Assembly (NCBI RefSeq): GCF_954871325.1
Contig: NC_088776.1
Location: 24,352,508-24,416,507, forward strand
Reading direction: 5' to 3'
Length of the DNA: 64,000 bases
Source: Gordionus sp. m RMFG-2023
Taxonomy: Eukaryota > Nematomorpha > Gordioida > Chordodea > Parachordodidae
Each line of letters starts with the position of its first letter. Position 1 is the stretch's first letter. Shown here in pieces: positions 11,843 through 22,999 of this stretch. The translations under genes were made by a program, and so were the position numbers. The notes below the pieces were generated by a model. The model was not told where the DNA came from. It made no database searches and was given only the letters and a program-made list of their open reading frames with translations.

Positions 11843-12251
11843 AAGTACAAGAAAGCCGTGGCTGAAATATATTTTTTTATTGCAATTATTTTCATATATA
11901 TTATAAAATATGTTTAAAAGACGTATATATTCAAGAAAAATCCGTTGTAGTTTATTTATTTGAATTTGTCAGCACTTCAAAAAACTTGAAGGCAATAGAC
12001 TTAGGTTTACTCACAACTTTCTATGAGCTTACAGCCTACCCCTTGAAAGAAATATGGAAGCTAATTCATCCCACCAAATTATGTAGACACTTGCAATTTA
12101 TAAAAGAACTTAGAAATATGTTAAGAATTATTGATAAAATACATGTATAAATTTTTATGGTATTACGAGACAAGCAGTGCTACAAAATTTCCAGAGAGAA
12201 ATATTGGTAAAATCTAACAATTTTTAGTAGCACCACTTTATAAAGTAGTGT

Positions 12252-12261
12252 GGGGGGGGGG
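12252..12261. repeat. G10 homopolymer tract
   Basis: Ten G residues preceded by AAGTAGTGT and followed by ATGCAATTGAGGGCTCGAG, a context shared loosely with the end of the small element at 61523. Confidence 0.95.
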
Positions 12262-12362
12262 ATGCAATTGAGGGCTCGAGACCTATCAAATCTCTAAGAG
12301 TCCCATCTCAAAAAAAATTTAAAATGTAAATTTTTAAGCAAATAATAAAAATTTTTTAGATT

Positions 12363-12560
12363 TTGAACCAAGAGTCTATGCAAATTGAAAAGTCCCCCTC
12401 ACCCTTTGGGCATGTAAACCAATTAGTACCACGCGGTAATATTTATTATGATTTAACTTTCCCAAACTACAAAATGCAAGTGCCTTCTAACCGAAAGTCT
12501 TACCTAATGACTCCAAACAGATTTTTTTATCTTACTCAAAAAGGGTTATATCATATATGA
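12363..12560 (+). other. 65-codon open frame, unidentified
   Basis: The frame begins at a TTG and ends in TGA. Its predicted peptide is proline- and asparagine-containing and hydrophilic (SPSPFGHVNQLVPRGN, then FPNYKMQVPSNRKSY). The base composition is less AT-skewed than its surroundings. There is no ATG near the 5' end and no known motif. It stops just before the left end of the hAT relic at 12568, so it may be part of an older element or an exon scrap. Confidence 0.2.
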
Positions 12561-12567
12561 AAAGACC

Positions 12568-13612
12568 AGATCTAACGATACCTCCAAAAAGTATTAGACC
12601 CGATACAAAATGGTCCTTGATATCGATACTAATATCTTTTTCTCAAATGTATTTGATACAATTCGGAATACAATATATATTATATAAAATATTTACAAAA
12701 TGACACTAATACTAAATATTATTATTTGATTTTAACAATAATATAATTATTTTTATTAGGAATGCCTCCTCCATCATCAATAAACACATTTTTAGTCATG
12801 CGAGTACTCTTTCAGCCGGCGCTTTGGAAGGAATGGTAGTTTTGTGTTTTATAAATAACTGCTTAATATTAGGAAAATTATTAAAACGATAAAATTTTTA
12901 GTCAGTGTGATAAAAAAATATCCAGATTTTGATAAGTGATTTTTATCATAAAGATGAATAGATTGATCAAAAATTCTGCTTCCTTTTTATATTTTTTTCA
13001 GAAACCTGATGCATATGGGAAATTGGGAAGATTGATAATTCCTAGGTTATCTATTGTTCTTTTTGTATCTCTATTATCTCTAAATGTTGAGTCCAACACA
13101 TTAAGCGAAAGAATAAATGGGGCTATAATATGTTGATTATAGCTTCATTATCATATTAAAAATTACCCAATTATTGTAAAATAATTTGAATAAATTAATC
13201 AATTATATAATTTTTTTACTTTTATTACATTTTTATACCAATCTTTATCTCTTCCCTTGAACATAAGCCAAGCGTAACTTTAACTTTTTAAAAAAATATA
13301 GGCGGTAACAGAGCCATGAACCCAATGAAATAAAAAAAGGTAACTAAAAAAATCATGTATAAACATTTTTTTATTTTAATTTATGTGAAAATTAAATATT
13401 TTTTAATATTTCTAAATTTGATTTAAATAAATATTATATATTGTTTCCATAACTTATATTAAAATTTAATATTAAGATAAAAAGTATCCAAAATGTATCC
13501 ATCTTTTTCGATACGCAAAATGTGACGGAACAAGGTTTTGATACATTGAAATTTCAAAAGTATCACTGATACCTTCACATAAAAAGGTATAGGATACATA
13601 TATCGTGACACC
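12568..13612 (-). mobile_element. Eroded hAT transposon with GATAC motif arrays at both ends
   Basis: A cluster of GATAC/GTATC motifs at 12575-12680 (AACGATACC, GATACAAAATGG, TCGATACT, TTGATACAATTC) is mirrored by another at 13485-13605 (GTATCCATC, TCGATACGC, TTGATACATTG, GATACCTTC, GGATACATATATCG). The outer ends are loosely inverted (TCTAACGATACC against GGTGTCACGATATAT). A minus-strand fragment near 12797-12842 matches the hAT C-terminal signature. I could not find a clean target duplication, so the limits are approximate. Confidence 0.5.
12750..12846 (-). pseudogene. hAT transposase C-terminal fragment (decayed)
   Basis: On the minus strand the frame reads TTIPSKAPAERVLA, corresponding to the conserved hAT block of the type (T)SAPxERxFS that contains an acidic residue of the active site and starts the C-terminal dimerisation region. 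It is interrupted by a stop soon after (TGA in GCATGACTA), and the following residues are not convincing, so only a small piece of the transposase remains. The rest of the enclosing element (12850-13480) has short open stretches without recognisable domains. The call rests on this one motif and on its place between two motif arrays. Confidence 0.45.
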
Positions 13613-13887
13613 TTCAACTCTATAAAGGGCATGTATAAAAATGATAAAGTATGGCCAAATTTAATGTCATGTGCTTAATTTTGATTTTAACGTATACAAT
13701 ATTTAGCGTCTAGTAGTCGCCGCAATTGAACAAACTATTTTTTTTATTTTACCTTAGATTATTAAAGTCTATTTGGCTTTCTGATTTAAAAATTCTAAAA
13801 AATACCTATCAACCATCCCATCGATGCACAGCTGGAAGAGTGATGAATATAAGACCGTGCGAATACTTTTGGCGACGAAATAAAATA

Positions 13888-13976
13888 GATGGCCCTTAAA
13901 AAAGCTAATTTACCTAAACTTAGAAAAAGTGATCGATGACCTTTAAAAAGCTAATTTACCTAAACTTAGAAAAAGT
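13888..13976. repeat. Tandem duplication, two copies of about 47 bp
   Basis: GATGGCCCTTAAAAAAGC and what follows, to AAAAAGT (13888-13930), recurs with two or three differences at 13935-13976. The shared core CTAATTTACCTAAACTTAG is identical. The frame 13936-14139 starts inside the second copy and is not considered a gene. Confidence 0.9.
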
Positions 13977-14295
13977 GGGAGTTTACAGAATGGAATATGA
14001 AATAGTTAATATTTGTGGTGATATAAACAAAAAACGAATTTGTTTGCGTTTGGATTTCATAACAAAAATTAATACTTTCGCCTTCAACGTTCATTTACAA
14101 AAAAAACACATTCAAATTCTTAAACTTGTTTTCAAATAATTATGATATAAAAAAATATTTATAATATCAAATATAAATAAATTCTAAATAACACTATGGT
14201 AACTGTTGGACTCTACTTTTATTATGTTATACAGTAACGATTAAATATAATTTTAAATCAAAATTTCTTCTAAGGAAGATAGTTTTATAGTTAAA

Positions 14296-14475
14296 ATGGA
14301 ATTTCCTACGTTAAAAACACATATGATAGAAGCTGAAGATGAGATTTTTATGTCATACCTAATGAATAAAGATTCTATTTCTAATAATATATTCAAAATA
14401 TACAATTTTTATCCTTCGTTTGAAATATTTTTTATAAAAAATCCTCATGTCCACCAACCATTTCATGATCGATAA
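14296..14475 (+). other. Small open frame of 59 codons with ATG start, unidentified
   Basis: The frame runs from ATG at 14296 to TAA at 14473-14475. The start of the peptide is MEFPTLKTHMIEAEDEIF, acidic and methionine-rich, followed by an aromatic-rich tail (YNFYPSFEIFFIKNP). No domain is recognised. Codon use is as AT-rich as the surroundings, so chance is quite possible. Confidence 0.15.
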
Positions 14476-14999
14476 AAACGAGATTTTGGAAATGACGTTC
14501 TGTCCTGAAGCATTCTATAATTCTAGTTTTCTGCAAATTTTTTAGAATATGATATAAGCTTTTTTTGACATTTCGGTTTGTGGGAGCTATCCAAGACCAT
14601 TCTAAATTAGTTATAAAATAACCAATTGAAATTAGAGTAGAAGTAGGTATTAGTCAAAAATAATTGCATACTGGAAAATATCTATATAAAAAGTTGACAT
14701 ATTATATAAAATTTAAAAAAAGGAGTTTGTTAAAATAAAAATCCTAAATTTTTTAAATTGAGTCAAGTAAAACTCATAAAAGAATGATCTTCACCATGTT
14801 TAAAAAAATATTATCCACGAACCTGTTTATTAAACGCAATCGTTAACAATACTACACAACACAATATTTATGGAATATATTATAGTAAAATATAAATAAT
14901 TTATAACTAATAACTTAATTAAATAACATTGCATAATTTTTGTAATATTTATAATTTTTTTAAATTATAATTCATTATTAATTACATAAAAAACAATTT

Positions 15000-15175
15000 A
15001 GCTGTCTTTATCGGCAGTTCTGAGCCGCTGATCCGCCCACTCCCCAATTCGCAAGAACCAGGATGAGTAAGATGAAATTAACCTAAACTAGAATAAGACA
15101 CACAGCTGTTTAAATTAAGTTAGGGTACCCGCTAGTGGATCTCGACGTTATGAGATCGAGTGAGGGGGGGGGGGT
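15000..15175. other. GC-richer block ending in a G11 tract
   Basis: From about 15000 to 15163 the sequence is noticeably less AT-rich, with GCCGCTGATCCGCCC-like strings. GATCTCGACGTTATGAGATC near 15139-15158 forms a 6-bp stem around GACGTTAT. Eleven G residues follow at 15164-15174. The G tract resembles those in repeat ends elsewhere. No frame of note. Confidence 0.35.
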
Positions 15176-15446
15176 AGAGGACATTGGTATATATTAGATT
15201 CCTTAAATATTTTTGATAGCCCTGGTAAATTTAAAATTATATGACTTGCAGAGGTCAAAATTCTAGGACCCTTAGCACAAGGAGAGGAATATTGTGATAA
15301 AAGTAATACACTTGAATATTAGAAATATAATTAATTTTTAAATGATTACATGAATATGCAAATTGCATTATATTATAAGATATAATATAAAACTATTAAA
15401 ATAGCCGATTAATTCTAATAACTTTTACATTTTATAATTCTAAAAT

Positions 15447-15457
15447 CCCCCCCCCCC
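15447..15457. repeat. C11 homopolymer tract
   Basis: Eleven consecutive C residues in AT-rich DNA. Confidence 0.95.
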
Positions 15458-15654
15458 AAACTATTTGAAGTGACGAATGTAATTCATTACTTTTAATATA
15501 AGTTTATGAATTTAAAGCTATTGATAATATTATTTTTATCATGGGTATTATTCTTGTCTCGGGTACTAACGAGGAACATAATATCCATATTAAAAAGAAT
15601 ACTATTATTATCACGCTATCAACTTATCATCATATACCAGCCTTAAATTGAAAA

Positions 15655-15895
15655 AATAAATCATTTTTAAGCCCATCCCGAATTTTTTTTGATTTTTAAA
15701 ATTTGATTATTATAAATAATTTTGATTGTATTTTGTTTCAAAGTACAATTAAAAATACGAGCAGCAGATTTTAATAGATTAATTAATATGGTAATTCAAA
15801 TTAAGGCCCGAGTTTTTTAATAAGTTTAGACCCGGCGCCCATATTATTTAACATTTTCCCGACCTTTCCTCCAGGCTCGTATACCTCTGATTATT
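15655..15895. mobile_element. GCCCG-motif element remnant
   Basis: GCCCATCCCGAA near 15672 is followed by an AT-rich centre and a second GC-rich cluster (AAGGCCCGAG, GACCCGGCGCCC, CCCGACC) that ends GGCTCGTATACCTCTG. The two-cluster layout matches the 11124 family, but the termini differ and I see no target duplication. The limits are approximate. Confidence 0.4.
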
Positions 15896-15948
15896 ATAAC
15901 AATACAAAATATTTTAATTATTTTATAACCTAAGAATCCACATCTCCT

Positions 15949-15958
15949 CCCCCCCCCC
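15949..15958. repeat. C10 homopolymer tract
   Basis: Ten C residues within CTCCTCC...CTCCTCC, probably part of a repeat end. Confidence 0.95.
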
Positions 15959-15999
15959 TCCTCCTAAAAAAATCTTAGCAGGCTCCCCATATTGATATT

Positions 16000-16900
16000 T
16001 GACATATAATTTTCAAATACATATCTCCATACAAAATGTTTTATCGTGAAAATAAATCGGCATCCAGAATTTTTAAGATAACTCCTTCTTCATAAATAAA
16101 ATAAAGTAGCATTATATTAAAATTTACATACCTTCAGCCATCTTTATAAAGTTCATATTACAAATGATTTTTTAAATCCATTTCATACAAATCTATTTTT
16201 AATAATAGCATAATTAATATAAATTTTAAAAAAAAATTTTAATATAATATTTATGGAAGAAATTATTTTCAGTCATTCACTTCTTATGATTTTTATTTTA
16301 TTGTAAAATTTAAAAAAAAAACAGATTAATAATTAAGAAGATATAAAAAAAATCTAGAATATTTTAATCAATAGAATCTAAAAGAATTGAAATATTTTTT
16401 GACTTTCTGTTGGGTTTCGTTTAAAATTTTTTCCTTTCTTTCATTTATCTTCTTTTATTCTTTTTTTCTTTTCTAAGGTACTTTTAAAAATTATAAAAAA
16501 AATGGAGAAATAAAAAAACTGTAAAGCAGCCATATAAAGCATATTGATTTTTTCTATCCAAGTTTTATGGTTAAACAAATTTTTTTAAATTAAATTTGTC
16601 ATTTTGGACAAATATTCATCTTTATCAATTATATCTACACTTTATAGAGAGTTTTAATGAAATGTATAAATTAGAACAGATGAAATTGAAGATGATCTTG
16701 CAACAATGTTGATTTTAGGGGGAAATTTTTTGAAGGCAATCCCATTCTATATATTAATATTCTGAAAAACATCCTGAATGCTCGAACCGGTAAAAAATAT
16801 ATTTGAATCGAATCCGAACACATATTCTTTTTAAGAAGGTTTGCCACACCTCTTGTAAAAAAAAAAATTCTGTTTTTGATTTTTTTATCATTTGTGTTTT
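16000..16900. other. AT-rich stretch, little recognised
   Basis: A/T-rich with poly-A and poly-T runs. Near 16780, GCTCGAACCGG and TCGAATCCGAAC recall the CCGAACCG motif of the 43358 element, but no structure can be drawn. Confidence 0.3.
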
Positions 16901-17060
16901 ATTTTTATTTGGTAGTGTCATTTAGAAGGCACGCCCAAGCTTTTATCCTTTACGCGTGCTAAAGAGTCCTCTTTATATATAGACGTGCTAAAATTAAATT
17001 TAGAAATACTAATGAGTTCTTTTATCGCTCCTTAACCCTTTCTTGGTTAGCACTAATTCG

Positions 17061-17072
17061 CGGCGATCGCCG
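17061..17072. repeat. 12-bp GC-rich perfect palindrome
   Basis: CGGCGATCGCCG reads the same on both strands and contains three CpG steps in an otherwise AT-rich, CpG-poor neighbourhood. It sits between AATTCG and AATTAC. No partner repeat was seen. Confidence 0.8.
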
Positions 17073-18369
17073 AATTACATACGGATTTTTAAATTAAAGA
17101 ACAATAACAAAGCTCGCAATTTGAGAATTAAAACTAATTATTGGTTATTACTTATTACATTCCATTATGATTAAAAAATTTTAAAAATATTATAAGCTTG
17201 TTAGGCTATGTTACATATTTTTTTCTTTGTTACTCAATTTATAATTTGAATGGATGGCTTAATAATAATAAATATTCACTTATTTAGCTTGACTTTTCCT
17301 CATTCTTAAACTCTACTAGAATTTTAACATTTTAATAATTATTATTTCCCAATAATGATGTAAATATTTTTTCAAACAAAAAAATATATTATTCACCTTA
17401 AATTACAGTACCACGAAAATTAAACAAGTGTATCCACCACTTTCCCAAGCTCCTTGGTTAACTTTGGATGCTTTTCGTTAGTCTGGTAGGCGACTTGAAA
17501 CACGGATTAAATGCACAAAAATTTGCCAAAAATGTTTAAAAAAACGTTTTGATCAAATAATTTAGCTAAGTACATATGTAAGCATGCTTTTGAATGAAGC
17601 CGCAAGAAAAAAAAAAGGAAGTTTTGCGTAAAAGAAAGATTTTCGCGCCAAAATATTCATTTAATAAAAATATTGATTATTTTTTCTTTTTATTTTTCTA
17701 CTTATTTCTTCACGTATTATATATTTTTGAGGCTTTATTATTATATTTTATGATTTGTGACATGGACTGGGGAAAAACCAAAAAAAAATATTTAAAAAAA
17801 AGTTGAATCGATGAAAATTATATCTTACTATAAAAATTTTTCTTTTTTTTTACTTATATCATGTTTTTTTTTAAATATTATATTATTTTTTATTTCAAAT
17901 AAATTTAAATTGAAATAATATTTGCGAACATTGACTTTGCTATGGTAATGAGTGAATGGCATTGTTCGTTGGATAATACATCTAAAGGCGCGTGCTGAGA
18001 GAAAGCCGCTAGCCATATAGACACAAGTTTGAGTTATCTTTTATGCCGTTTATTTCATAGCTATAAATGTTAGAATATATTATCTTAAACTTTTTGAATA
18101 ATTAGTAAAAAAAAGAAGAAATTTTAAAAAATTTTTTATTTAAGCATTTATTTCATTTTTAAAAATCATTTTGTCGAAATTACAGTGGATATGCTCCACC
18201 TATACATCCATCAAAAAATTTTCATAAAGCAGATTTATATAGTTTAAAAAAAATAAGAATTAAGTATGATTATGGAATCAGGGGTATATTTATCATCATT
18301 TTAAAAGATATCTTTTCACTTTTATTCTTAGTTATATTTATATAAGCATAAGGCGGAGTTCAAAATAGA

Positions 18370-18785
18370 ATATGGGATTCATCTTTAAAAAGATCCAAGA
18401 GCCGGAACCCATGCGCAGAACCAATGCTGGGGCCCCTATAGAAAATTTACCTGTTTTTGTAAATATCATTTTAAGCTAATAAAAAAAACCTCAAATTCCC
18501 CCCCCCCCACCCACCTTTCCTCCAAAAATGTATACAATATATTATTATATAGAAGAATTTGAAAGAAAAATAAAAAAAAAATTAAAAACTTTTTAAAATA
18601 GCAACTATAATTCAAAATTTTTAGAAAAAAAGCATTTTTACAAAAAAAAGTGAAAACCCAAAATTATTTTTATAAAAGTCTAATATAGCCAAAGGCCTAC
18701 AATAAGTGAACCTAAGGATCTCCAGCAAAATTTAGGGGAAAATTTACCTAATAGCGCCTCCCCCCATAGCAAAATCCTAGTGTAA
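18370..18785. mobile_element. Probable TIR element of the CATAGCCAGGATTTT family, eroded
   Basis: On the minus strand the right part begins CTAGGATTTTGCTATGGGG (about 18763-18782), close to the terminal sequence of the 35606 element. A C11 tract lies at 18498-18508 and a GCTGGGGCCCCTATAGAAAA string near 18428. The left end is not sharply defined. No coding capacity. Confidence 0.4.
18498..18508. repeat. C11 homopolymer tract
   Basis: Eleven C residues followed by ACCCACC, inside the repeat remnant 18370-18785. Confidence 0.95.
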
Positions 18786-19113
18786 GTATTTTATAATGGG
18801 ATTATTTTTATTTTAAAATATTGGGTGAAAAATGTTGTTTGATTCTTTTTAAAAGGTTTATTTATTGTTTAAATTTTTTTTATAATTATTTTTCACGCTT
18901 TAACAGCATTTGGTACAGAACCAGATAGATCACCCGGAAATTCGTATCTATGAACAGGAGCCATAATATTTTAATTTAATACATTTAAATGATATTTAAT
19001 GGTTTATCAGATTAGTATATTAATCTTGTAAAATATTAATAATAAATATATGTGATTAAGACAGCCAGATAAGAGTTCTGAGAAAAAACATTGAAAAGGA
19101 AGAAGAAACATAC

Positions 19114-19270
19114 TAGTGATGTTAAAAGTTACCTTTGAAACATAACTAGTTACAGTTACTAGTTACATTGGCAAAAACATAACTAGTTACAGTTACTAGT
19201 TACATTTTTACAAAAGTGACTAGTTATTAGTTACAGTTATTTTTAAAAGTAACTAGTTACTTACTTTATA
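19114..19270. repeat. Left subterminal array of TAACTAGTTAC motifs
   Basis: ATAACTAGTTACAGTTACTAGTTACATT occurs as two near-identical blocks, around 19142-19165 and 19180-19204, followed by GTGACTAGTTATTAGTTAC and GTAACTAGTTACTTAC. The core CTAGTTAC is half palindromic. The mirrored array is at 20214-20341. Confidence 0.85.
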
Positions 19271-19452
19271 CATCCTTCATATGCGCATTATTTATTTATT
19301 GAATGCATTTATTTAATATAAAAAAAATTAGGATAAACAAAGTATAATCAGTTATTTAAAATAATATACAATTTATTTATATAAAAAAATATCGCAAAAT
19401 TGAATATTTACATCCAATATAAAAATATATATTTGCATTGAAAAAAAAACAT

Positions 19453-20104
19453 TTATTTTTCATAAAAATTAGAATCTAATAAATGTTTATTTGCTTTTAA
19501 CAACAAATTAATTTCAAAGTTATTATCTAGGAGACGTGCTCGTTTATCTCCAAAAATGAGCTTACCTAGACTGAATAAGCGCTCTACGGGAGCACTTGAT
19601 GTTAGAACAACATTATATTTAATAAAGAGTAATTTTAACTTTGGAAAATCGTTATATAAAGAAAAAGTGTTGTTATTAGATTTGATAAAGTTTTCTATAA
19701 GTTCATTATCCAGAATATTTTGGCGCTTTAGGTCAAAAAATCCAACTACATCAAGTGATGTTGGTTTTGAGCATGATTCATTCGTCTGGGATTCACTTTG
19801 AGGTATTAAGGTATTTATTAAATTTAAAATTTCCTCCTTTTTTGCTTTATTCCTTTCTTGCCTAATCCAAGGCCAGTCAGTTTTAAATAAAGGGTGAAGA
19901 ATTGCAGCAATGATGTTATCATTATCATAAAGATTATTAAACCTATAACATGTTATTATTAATTTATAAATAATTATTTGATTTTAGTTACCTTTTTTCA
20001 ATACTAGCTAATATAGTATCCTTTAGAGGTTGACAAATTATTATTCCCACACATCTGCCATACATATAAGTATTTGTGTTATTGTTGGGAACAATCAGAC
20101 ATTT
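19453..20104 (-). pseudogene. hAT transposase, C-terminal 187 codons with one short intron
   Basis: Reading the minus strand, a frame from ATG at 20063-20065 continues to 19992, where GTAACT...GTTATAG marks a likely 49-nt intron (19991-19943), then stays open from 19942 to TAA at 19453. The joined frame is 187 codons without a stop. It contains ILHPLFKTDWPW (the hAT block with LDPRFK-like spacing), then SLDVVGFFDL, and the diagnostic dimerisation-region sequence TSSAPVERLFSLGKLIFG followed by KRARLLDNNFEINLLLKANK. Full hAT transposases are typically about 500-700 residues with a BED-type finger and earlier catalytic aspartates; those parts are absent here. The glutamate in VERLFS is probably the active-site acid. 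The open frame extends upstream only to 20104. Confidence 0.85.
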
Positions 20105-20213
20105 TCACAAAATTTTAAATTAATAAATTTAATTTAAAAAATAAATTTAATTTAAAATTAATTTATCACAACATATTAAAAATAAAATTAATTATTTGAA
20201 TATATCTTTAAAA

Positions 20214-20355
20214 GTAACTAGTTACTTTTGGCAGTTACATTTCAAAATTTTTAACTAGTTACAGTTGCTAGTTACAATTTTAAAAATATAACTAGTTACA
20301 GTTATTTTTTAGCCAAAATCTAGTTACGGTAACTAGTTACAAGTTAACATCACTA
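20214..20355. repeat. Right subterminal array and terminus of the hAT element
   Basis: AGTAACTAGTTAC, AACTAGTTACAGTTGCTAG, ATAACTAGTTACAG, ATCTAGTTACGG and TAACTAGTTACAAG follow one another and end in TTAACATCACTA. Confidence 0.85.
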
Positions 20356-20799
20356 ACCATACCATTACAATTTAATAACTAATTAATTAATTATATAATA
20401 ACTTTTTAATAAAAAGAAAATTCCAAAAGATTAATGGGGAAGCAATTAAATATTTATTTTTATAATAATTTATATGTTTTTATCTCGATTTTCTGTTTAT
20501 TTAAGCAATTATATTATCAGTAAATTATAAAATTGTCGAGAGGATTTGTAAATTTTATTTCATTATACAAAGTCCAATTTTATGATTTATATATACAGGG
20601 AGATATATACTTCCATAATATATTAATTAATAATATTTTTCTTATAATTTTTAATTTCATCCTTATTCAAAATTACTACTAATGCCGCCGCTATATTTTG
20701 AGGGTAACCTAATTTTTAAATGTTACTTTAAGCGAACAACCTTTCTTATCGTCCTTCAGAATGGAACTTTTCCAAATACTTTGAGGACAAGTACAAGGC

Positions 20800-21142
20800 T
20801 TGTGCAAATTTTTGACTAGGGAAGTAGGGCTCGATTTAAATTTTCCTTATAGAAGGATTAAATCCTACCCATGTTTTCAAATGTATTTATATAAATTAGA
20901 TACTTTGGTCATCGGGAGAGGAATGCACCTAATTGTTTATATAGTCACATTCTTGAACCTACCATTTTATCATCAAATAATATTTTGGGACCTAGTGGAT
21001 TATCATCAATCCCAGGAAAATCTTTTACATCAGTCAAAAATTTGAACCCCTTACTAAAACTTAACTCGAAACAAGGAAGATAAAAAAATATAGTTAAACT
21101 AACAAACAACATGTTTACTCCAATCGCTTTCTCCTTTAACAT
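20800..21142 (-). other. Coding-like stretch, unidentified
   Basis: Overlapping frames exist on both strands. The minus-strand frame 20945-21142 looks the more protein-like, with GFKFLTDVKDFPGIDDN followed by PLGPKILFDDKMVGSRM and a hydrophobic stretch before it. It begins with a TTG and ends in TGA. No family is recognised and no neighbour gives context. It may be a fragment of an old element or exon. Confidence 0.2.
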
Positions 21143-22245
21143 ATAAATTGTTAAAACATCTAAGCATAAAAATAAAGGCGCAGAATGTCTGTATCAATGT
21201 CAAAAAATACAGATAGAAATATTCGATTCAATTATCGCTCCTTGTTGCGAACTCAACTAAAAAATAGTTGGCCATGATATTTTATCTATTTATAACAGGA
21301 AATTGCATTGGTTATGCCTGGATTCGGTCCTTACACCAGTGTAAACTGTGTCTTCTTTTATAAATTATACATTTAAAGAAGTAGCGTGCTATCGCTGAAG
21401 CTACCCAAAAAGAAACACTATATAACAACATTGTAAATTAAGTTAAAATTTTAAATATTAAACTGATTTTTTTAAAAAAATTATTTTTCATAAACAAAAA
21501 TAAAAAGGATTAAAATAGATTTTCTTATTTTAATGATTTGTGCGTCTAACTAGCTCATAATTTAAAATATATGAGCATGAATTTAGAAACTTATGCCAAT
21601 ATTTAATGCTTACATTGTTATAACAGTTTTATCGTCTAAATAAGAAGCATAAAGTTGATAAAAATATATACCTATTTGGGCTTCAAATCGAAACAGCAAA
21701 ATTAATCGTTTTGTTATAGGGTACAGTGGTAATTTTATACACAAATTCAGCCAAATATTGACATAATTGTTAGAATTTATGCTAGCTAAATAATTGTTAA
21801 AATTTATGCTTCAAGTTGTATCAAAATTATATTTTTAAACAAAAATATTTTTAGAATATAAAAAAAATATAAATACATAGGTATAATTTGAAAATAAATC
21901 ATTTATAAAAAGTTATAATATATTTATTAAAGGAAGTAGAAAAATAAAAATTTATAGATTTATTAAAAAAATTATTTTTTATGGAATGGAATATGCTTTC
22001 CCTTTCCCCGTGGAAACAAAGCCCATGCATCCAATTATTGATTAAAATCGTTGAGATTTTATAATATTTCACTTTGCGTTTTTATATCTCCTCTATTTTT
22101 TAGTTGCCATAATATAAAAGCTTAGAAATTGCTACATCAGCAAGATCAAACCTAATATTGTCATTAAATAAAAAAATTAATAAAAATTATTATTAATTAA
22201 CTAATAAAAATGTATTTTTGAATTATATCTATTAAGGGAAAATTA

Positions 22246-22479
22246 TTAGGTTGAAAAAGGATAACAGTTTCCTAGGCGGCTGCTGATTCGCGACAAACTT
22301 TGCTGCATTGATTTCAAAGAACAAAATTTTTTTACATTATATTTTAGGGTCCAATTATATTTATTGCAAAGTATGATGCTATTTAAAAAAACATACTTGA
22401 TCGTAGTTGGACCTCCTAAATAAGAGCATGGAACGATTGGGTAGGATAAAAAAAATTTATCGAATCTAGACATACCCAA
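22246..22479 (-). other. 77-codon open frame, unidentified
   Basis: The minus-strand frame begins at an alternative start codon at 22479 and ends in TAG at 22246. It contains FDKFFLSYPIVPCSYLGG and a basic, serine-rich C-terminal part. No domain is recognised. The downstream half is also open in another minus frame (FEINAAKFVANQQPPRK), so which frame was once coding is uncertain. Confidence 0.2.
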
Positions 22480-22570
22480 AATAATAGGTTCGGCGCAGTA
22501 TAATTTTTTTATAGTAATAAGATATACCTAACGAGCTAGATAAAGTAAACAGGCTCGTAAGGAAGGGAAG

Positions 22571-22757
22571 CAGGGCCAAGCCACTAAATTTTGCTGGTTG
22601 TGCATTGATTTTGATTTCCTTTCATTTTGCTAACTTTGATTTCTTTCTTTTTAGCAAATTTTGATTTCCTTTGTTTAGGGATAGGTAAATTGGAGCTTCC
22701 AAAGGATCGCCAAATTCATTTTTGTTCCGGGGCGTTAAAAGTCTTATCACTGCCCTG
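22571..22757. mobile_element. 187-bp candidate MITE with CAGGGC ends and internal triple repeat
   Basis: The left end is CAGGGCCAAGCCACT and the complement of the right end is CAGGGCAGTGATAAG, sharing CAGGGC. Inside lie three successive copies of a roughly 25-bp unit (GATTTTGATTTCCTTTC..., ACTTTGATTTCTTTC..., AATTTTGATTTCCTTTG) at about 22607-22680. Flanks AAGGGAAG and AAATAAAT do not match, so the target duplication is missing or decayed. Ends beginning CAGGG are frequent in hAT-type MITEs. Confidence 0.45.
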
Positions 22758-22999
22758 AAATAAATAGCAACCCCATATTTATAATTATATTTGAACATTT
22801 TTTTGTTTAAATGCTAAAAAAATTGATAAAAAAAGATAAATATAAAAATTAAAAAAAAAGTATTTTCATTTATATTATTTTATTTTATCTCCGCCTACAT
22901 AATTAAAGGATGAACTTTTATCTTTAATAAAAATAGTAATATTATTATTCGTAAAAATGTTGTCTTTTACGATTAACATAAAAGCTTTGTTCTTTTAAG

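Larger units (their letters stand above)
19114..20355 (-). mobile_element. hAT transposon, internally deleted, both ends and transposase C-terminus present
   Basis: The left end is TAGTGATGTTAA and the complement of the right end is also TAGTGATGTTAA, a perfect 12-bp terminal inverted repeat of the hAT form (T/C)A(A/G)NG. Each end carries an array of TAACTAGTTAC-type motifs: at least five within 19140-19262 and at least five within 20214-20341, a symmetrical subterminal design expected for transposase binding. Flanks are AACATAC on the left and ACCATAC (or AACCATAC) on the right, an imperfect candidate target duplication. The 1242 bp are too short for a full hAT transposase, and only the C-terminal part is present on the minus strand. 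The 5' coding part seems lost by internal deletion. Confidence 0.85.

Noticed and set aside
19556-19801. Plus-strand open frame of 81 codons
   Set aside because: It is the antisense shadow of the hAT transposase C-terminus, which runs on the minus strand with the conserved SSAPVERLFSLGKLIF motif.
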